Of a stretch of 6,699 nt of DNA, positions 3,831 through 6,699 are shown in pieces; the stretch's first letter is position 1; each line of letters begins with the position of its first letter. Below the pieces are notes generated by a model. That model saw only the letters and a program-made list of their open reading frames with translations, made no database searches and was not told the origin of the DNA. The stretch covers positions 1 to 6,699 of the forward strand of contig DASZYF010000081.1 in the NCBI GenBank assembly GCA_035545535.1, given 5' to 3'. This DNA is from DASZYF01 sp035545535 (GTDB lineage Bacteria > Actinomycetota > Actinomycetes > Mycobacteriales > CAJCIY01). Made by a program: the position numbers and the translations under genes.

Positions 3831-6539
3831 TCAGTCGACGAGCGTGTCCAGCGTGATCGATGCCGTGGCCGTGTCGCCGGCGGTGATGTTCACCGTCGTC
3901 GTGCCCGTGAAGCTGTCGTCGCTGTCGGTGGCGACGAGGGTGACGTCGGTGCCCGCCTCGACACCCATCAGCGTGACGGTGCCGTTCTCGTCGGTGAAGC
4001 CGTACCGGGCCACCCCGTCGTCCTGCGTGGTGACGTAGGCGTCGACCGCCGGGGTCGTGCCGTCCCCCTGGAGCACGGTGACGGTGACGGAACCCGCCGG
4101 GGCGAGGTGCGAGTCCACCGTGGGCGAGCTGCCCGCCGAGACGGTGACCGGGTCCTGGTCGTCGGCGCCGTACGCGGGGTTGAACCCGTCGTACTGCGCG
4201 TAGTTGACCGCCACCTCGTAGTCGCCCGCGGGCAGCTCCGGCGACGTCCAGTGGCCGTCGGCCCCGGACGCGATCGGGCTCAGGCACTCGGCCGGCGTGC
4301 CGCTCGGCACGTTCGACGGGCAGATCACGACCGGGACGCCGGCGACCGGCGCTGGGGTCCCGGCGTTGTCGGTCACGGTGCCCGTGATGACGTTGGCGGC
4401 CGCGACCGCCGTCGCCGTGACGTGCGTGGTCGCGTTGCTCGTGACGGTCACGTCGTCGTTCTCGTCGGCGTAGTAGCCCGACTTGGTGAACGTGACCTTC
4501 GAGAGATATCCCGGCTGGAGGCCGGTGATCACCGCGTGGCCGTCGGCCCCGCTCAGGGCGGTCCGGACGAACCCGTCCTCGTCGGTCGCGCTGACGAGCG
4601 CACCGCTCAGCGGGTTGGGCGTGGCCGCGTCGTCTTGCACGAGGGCGTCGAGAGACCCCGACGGCACGAGCGAGCTGTAGCCGAAGTAGTCCGGGCTCTG
4701 GGCCGTGTCCCCGCCGTTGGCGGGCAGCGTCACGGTCTGGACGTCGTGGGCGTAGGTCGGGTCGAAGCCCGCGGCACCCGGGTCGTTGACGGTGAGGGTG
4801 TACGTGCCCGCCGGGTACGTGTCAGCCATGAAGTAGCTGCCGTCGGAGGCGTTCGACGTCTGCGTGTCGAGCAGATCGTTCGCGGCGTTGCGGAGCGTGA
4901 CCGGGACGGCGATCCCGTTGCCGGTGTCGTCGGACACCGCAGCGCCGCTCACGTAGTAGGGGCCGCTCTGCGGCGCCTGGTGACGCAGCACGACGTCGGT
5001 GTTCGTCACCTGGTCGTCGAGCGTCGTGATCGTCGCGAACGGGGTGGCCGCGGCGGGCTCGTACTGGTCGACGTAGGCGCCGAGACCCCACGAGCCCGTG
5101 TCGGTGAGCGAACCGATGATGAAGTGGCCGTTGGCGTCGCTGGAGCCGTAACCGACGTTCTGGGTCTGCTGGTCGAACGCCGACACGAAGGCACCGGCGA
5201 GCGGCGTGTTCGCCGGGTCGTGGACGGTGCCGCTGATGGTCGCGGCATGCGTCAGCGTGATCGTCGCGACCGAGGACCCGCTCGGCGGCAGGGCGACGTT
5301 GGAACGGACCTCGATCGAACGGCGGGGCAGGTAGGTCCCCGTGTCGGCGAACAGGTCGTTCGCGACGATGGAGTAGGTGTGGCCGACGGGCACGTTGGTG
5401 ACGGTGTACCGGCCGGAGGCGTCGGTCGCGACGCTGGCGGAGAAGCCAGGGTTGGTGTCGTGCTGGTCGACGGTGACCGGGACGTTCGCGAGGAAGCCCC
5501 CCGCGTCGGCGACGAGCCCGGTCATCGTGCCCGTGGTCACGGCGGCCGCGGGGGTCAGCGTGATGTCAAGCGGGCCGGTGTGGGGGAGGAACGCCGACTG
5601 CGCGGCTGACGGCTGGTAGGCCGTGTTCTGCGGGTGCCCGGCGACGCCGGCGGGGTTCGCGACCACGGTGTACGTGCCGTCCGCCGTGCTGCTCGGGAAG
5701 GCGTAGTGGCCACTGGTGTCCGTGACCGCGTACAGCACGAGGTCGGACTGGACGATGCGAACGGTGATGCCGCCGAGCGCCGCGTTGGCGGCGCCGCGCA
5801 CGGTGCCCTGCAGCGCCGGGTTGGTCACCGGCGTGGTCGTGGTCGACCCGACGACGGTGACGGGGCCGGTGACCTTGACGGGCGCGTCGCCGAGCTTCTC
5901 GATGATCGAGTCGCTGCTGTCGCCGATGAACGTCACCGGGCAGGCGCCGGACGTTCCGGTGTCCGCGCCGGGACCGCCGATCAGCGTCTGCTGGCAACCC
6001 GCGATGACGCTGGCGACGCCCGGCACGTGCGCGCGGGCGATGGTGCCGCCCTGGTAGCTGACGAGGCGGTCGTTGCCCGCGCCGCCCTTGAGCACCTGCA
6101 CGCCGGGGCCGCCGGTGATGGTGTCGTTGCCCGCGCCGCCGTCGGCGGAGTCCTTGCCGGCGCCGAGCGTCATCACGTCGTTGCCGGCACCGCCGAGGAG
6201 CGTGTCGTTGCCGGCGCCGCCGTCGATCTTGTCGTTGCCCTTGCCGCCGTTGATCTTGTCGTTCCCGGCGCCTCCGGACAGGACGTCCTTGCCCGCGCCT
6301 CCGCAGATGAGGTCGTTGCCGGCCCCGCCGTTGACGGTCGCGCCCTTCTTGTTCGTGACGACGATGACGTCGTTCTTCTTCGTCCCGTTCGCGTGCCGGC
6401 CGGTGACGACGATCGTCGCCTTCTTGCCGAAGCAGGTGGGGACCGATGTCTTGGCCGCTGCGGGAGCGGCGAAGGCGACCGTCGCGAGGGCGACGGTGGT
6501 GCCGAGCAACGGCACGAGTGCAGTGCGACGAACGCGCAC
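3831..6539 (-). CDS. Secreted protein: signal peptide, RTX-type Ca-binding repeats, seven CnaB/carboxypeptidase-regulatory-like domains
   Basis: This is a 902-residue predicted extracellular protein, starting at GTG 6537-6539 with GGAGG 5 bp upstream. A more distal in-frame GTG at 6590 would add 17 residues ahead of the arginine-rich n-region and has no ribosome site. Residues 1-29 form a Sec signal peptide (VRVRR, hydrophobic core, predicted cut after APAAA). Ten nonapeptides of the GGxGxDxxx type follow (71-160); the seventh and ninth are degenerate, and the ninth (GGPGVQVLK) lacks the aspartate. A linker ends in a Thr-rich stretch (near 232-240). About seven beta-sandwich repeats follow, near 241-330, 336-429, 433-519, 529-615, 626-713, 716-813 and 814-902. 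Typical openings are SGTVHDPANTPLAGAFV and TGTVTDNAGTPAPVAGVPV, with mid-motifs like ATDASGRYTVTNVPVG. There is no LPXTG motif, C-terminal membrane anchor or enzyme domain. The role is probably structural, adhesive or matrix-forming; this is inferred. The two cysteines in the sixth domain (740, 752) could form a disulfide. Confidence 0.85.
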   Translation of the reverse strand: MRVRRTALVPLLGTTVALATVAFAAPAAAKTSVPTCFGKKATIVVTGRHANGTKKNDVIVVTNKKGATVNGGAGNDLICGGAGKDVLSGGAGNDKINGGKGNDKIDGGAGNDTLLGGAGNDVMTLGAGKDSADGGAGNDTITGGPGVQVLKGGAGNDRLVSYQGGTIARAHVPGVASVIAGCQQTLIGGPGADTGTSGACPVTFIGDSSDSIIEKLGDAPVKVTGPVTVVGSTTTTPVTNPALQGTVRGAANAALGGITVRIVQSDLVLYAVTDTSGHYAFPSSTADGTYTVVANPAGVAGHPQNTAYQPSAAQSAFLPHTGPLDITLTPAAAVTTGTMTGLVADAGGFLANVPVTVDQHDTNPGFSASVATDASGRYTVTNVPVGHTYSIVANDLFADTGTYLPRRSIEVRSNVALPPSGSSVATITLTHAATISGTVHDPANTPLAGAFVSAFDQQTQNVGYGSSDANGHFIIGSLTDTGSWGLGAYVDQYEPAAATPFATITTLDDQVTNTDVVLRHQAPQSGPYYVSGAAVSDDTGNGIAVPVTLRNAANDLLDTQTSNASDGSYFMADTYPAGTYTLTVNDPGAAGFDPTYAHDVQTVTLPANGGDTAQSPDYFGYSSLVPSGSLDALVQDDAATPNPLSGALVSATDEDGFVRTALSGADGHAVITGLQPGYLSKVTFTKSGYYADENDDVTVTSNATTHVTATAVAAANVITGTVTDNAGTPAPVAGVPVVICPSNVPSGTPAECLSPIASGADGHWTSPELPAGDYEVAVNYAQYDGFNPAYGADDQDPVTVSAGSSPTVDSHLAPAGSVTVTVLQGDGTTPAVDAYVTTQDDGVARYGFTDENGTVTLMGVEAGTDVTLVATDSDDSFTGTTTVNITAGDTATASITLDTLVD
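6060..6329 (-). repeat. Ten 27-bp coding repeats for RTX nonapeptides
   Basis: These imperfect 27-bp units within the secreted-protein gene each encode one nine-residue motif. In order they are GGAGNDLIC, GGAGKDVLS, GGAGNDKIN, GGKGNDKID, GGAGNDTLL, GGAGNDVMT, LGAGKDSAD, GGAGNDTIT, GGPGVQVLK and GGAGNDRLV. This is the hemolysin-type calcium-binding repeat, which folds as a parallel beta-roll with Ca2+ held between turns. Codons for the GGAGND core are strongly conserved at DNA level (GGCGCCGGCAACGA-like), suggesting unit duplication. The lysines in the variable positions are noteworthy. Confidence 0.88.
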
Positions 6540-6544
6540 AAGGA

Positions 6545-6549
6545 CCTCC
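6545..6549 (-). promoter_or_regulatory. Ribosome binding site (GGAGG) that fixes the start of the secreted-protein gene
   Basis: On the - strand the sequence reads GGAGG-TCCTT-GTG, a strong Shine-Dalgarno core 5 bp before the GTG at 6537-6539. It supports that codon over the in-frame GTG at 6590, which has no comparable site. Confidence 0.8.
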
Positions 6550-6586
6550 GGGTCAGGGGAGCGGTGATGCGAGTGCGCTGACTGGA

Positions 6587-6607
6587 ACACATCGGAACCC
6601 GATGTGT
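6587..6607. promoter_or_regulatory. Perfect 9-bp inverted repeat, candidate operator or leader hairpin
   Basis: ACACATCGG (6587-6595) and CCGATGTGT (6599-6607) are exact reverse complements around a 3-base spacer (AAC). Two further G-C pairs are possible with a bulged A at 6586. The element lies 47 bp upstream of the start codon of the secreted-protein gene. Its 21-bp span and symmetry fit a dimeric regulator site; as RNA it would be a hairpin with a tight 3-nt loop. No regulator family can be named from the motif. Confidence 0.55.
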
Positions 6608-6627
6608 CCGCCTGATCGACCGGAACC

Positions 6628-6670
6628 GTGGAGGAACCACCCGTTCGGACGGGTCTCGCCTGGTTCGCAC
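6628..6670. other. Nested inverted repeats, possible structured leader
   Basis: ACCCGT (6639-6644) and ACGGGT (6649-6654) are perfect inverted arms around a TCGG loop. GAACC (6634-6638) and GGTTC (6662-6666) flank them as a second 5-bp stem, and GTG (6628-6630) with CAC (6668-6670) could add an outer three pairs. Seven bases (6655-6661) stay unpaired on one side. The fold could belong to a - strand leader or to a promoter region reading out of the window. It matches no RNA family I recognise. Confidence 0.35.
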
Positions 6671-6699
6671 GCCCTACGAGCCCGGTCGCGCGGGTCGGA

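Larger units (their letters stand above)
6540..6699 (-). other. Non-coding leader/upstream region of the secreted-protein gene
   Basis: No protein-like reading frame was recognised in these 160 bp on either strand. The stretch holds the ribosome site, the perfect inverted repeat at 6587-6607 and the nested hairpin at 6628-6670. The only TA-containing -10-like hexamer on the - strand is TAGGGC (6671-6676), one base off TANNNT. If real, it would give a leader of about 125 nt containing both hairpins. No convincing -35 accompanies it, so the promoter is not fixed. Confidence 0.5.

Noticed and set aside
4107..5609. Long + strand open frame (about 500 codons) opposite the secreted-protein gene
   Set aside because: The translation is Arg/Gly/Val-rich low-complexity protein without motifs. 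The - strand frame has a signal peptide, ribosome site and recognisable repeats.
6060..6329. Regular DNA repeats suggesting a CRISPR array or minisatellite
   Set aside because: The period is exactly 27 bp with no unique spacers, and it encodes RTX nonapeptides in frame. It is a protein repeat.
3831..6539. Sortase-anchored pilin or type I-secreted RTX toxin
   Set aside because: There is no LPXTG motif with a C-terminal hydrophobic tail. A Sec signal peptide is present, the RTX block is N-terminal, and no toxin or enzyme domain is visible.
6540..6590. Upstream GTG at 6590 as the start of the secreted protein
   Set aside because: It lies inside the inverted repeat, has no Shine-Dalgarno sequence and would add 17 residues before a normal signal peptide. 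The GTG at 6539 has GGAGG at 5 bp.
6600..6699. A c-di-AMP (ydaO-type) riboswitch or tRNA-like GGTTCGCAC element near the right edge
   Set aside because: GGTTCG-like words occur, but I could not find the conserved cores of a ydaO riboswitch, nor an acceptor/anticodon arrangement for a tRNA.

Overview
The window is high-GC DNA with an actinobacterial (Actinomycetota) character. It shows GTG starts, TANNNT-type -10 hexamers, a DUF6350 membrane protein near purN-purH, and hairpins without T-tracts at gene ends. The genus cannot be named from the sequence alone.

Layout. Positions 1-1121 hold the 3' part of a DUF6350 (PerM-like) multi-pass membrane protein gene on the + strand; its start lies off the left edge. 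It converges on a small DUF4190 membrane protein gene on the - strand (1174-1572). Both genes stop inside a 14-bp tandem repeat array (1119-1185). The DUF4190 gene is divergent from purN (1627-2196, +), and the 54-bp gap carries two back-to-back -10 hexamers placed for leaderless transcription of both GTG-started genes. purN is followed after 11 bp by purH (2208-3770, +).

A long imperfect hairpin (3771-3823) separates purH from a convergent - strand gene (3831-6539). That gene encodes a 902-residue Sec-exported protein with an N-terminal block of ten RTX-type calcium-binding nonapeptides, followed by about seven CnaB/carboxypeptidase-regulatory-like beta-sandwich domains. The last 160 bp (6540-6699) show no gene. 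They hold its leader and upstream region, with a good Shine-Dalgarno sequence, a perfect 9-bp inverted repeat and a second nested hairpin.

How the genes work together. purN and purH form a two-gene purine operon. PurN (GAR transformylase) and PurH (AICAR transformylase/IMP cyclohydrolase) carry out the two 10-formyl-THF-dependent formylations and the final ring closure to IMP. The DUF6350 and DUF4190 proteins are membrane proteins of uncertain role. The large secreted protein is unrelated to purine synthesis and looks like an extracellular structural or adhesive protein.

I found no mobile element, CRISPR array, tRNA or rRNA. The observations most worth a second look are the stop-codon-bearing 14-bp array, the paired leaderless promoters, the purH terminator, and the unusual architecture and lysine distribution of the secreted protein.
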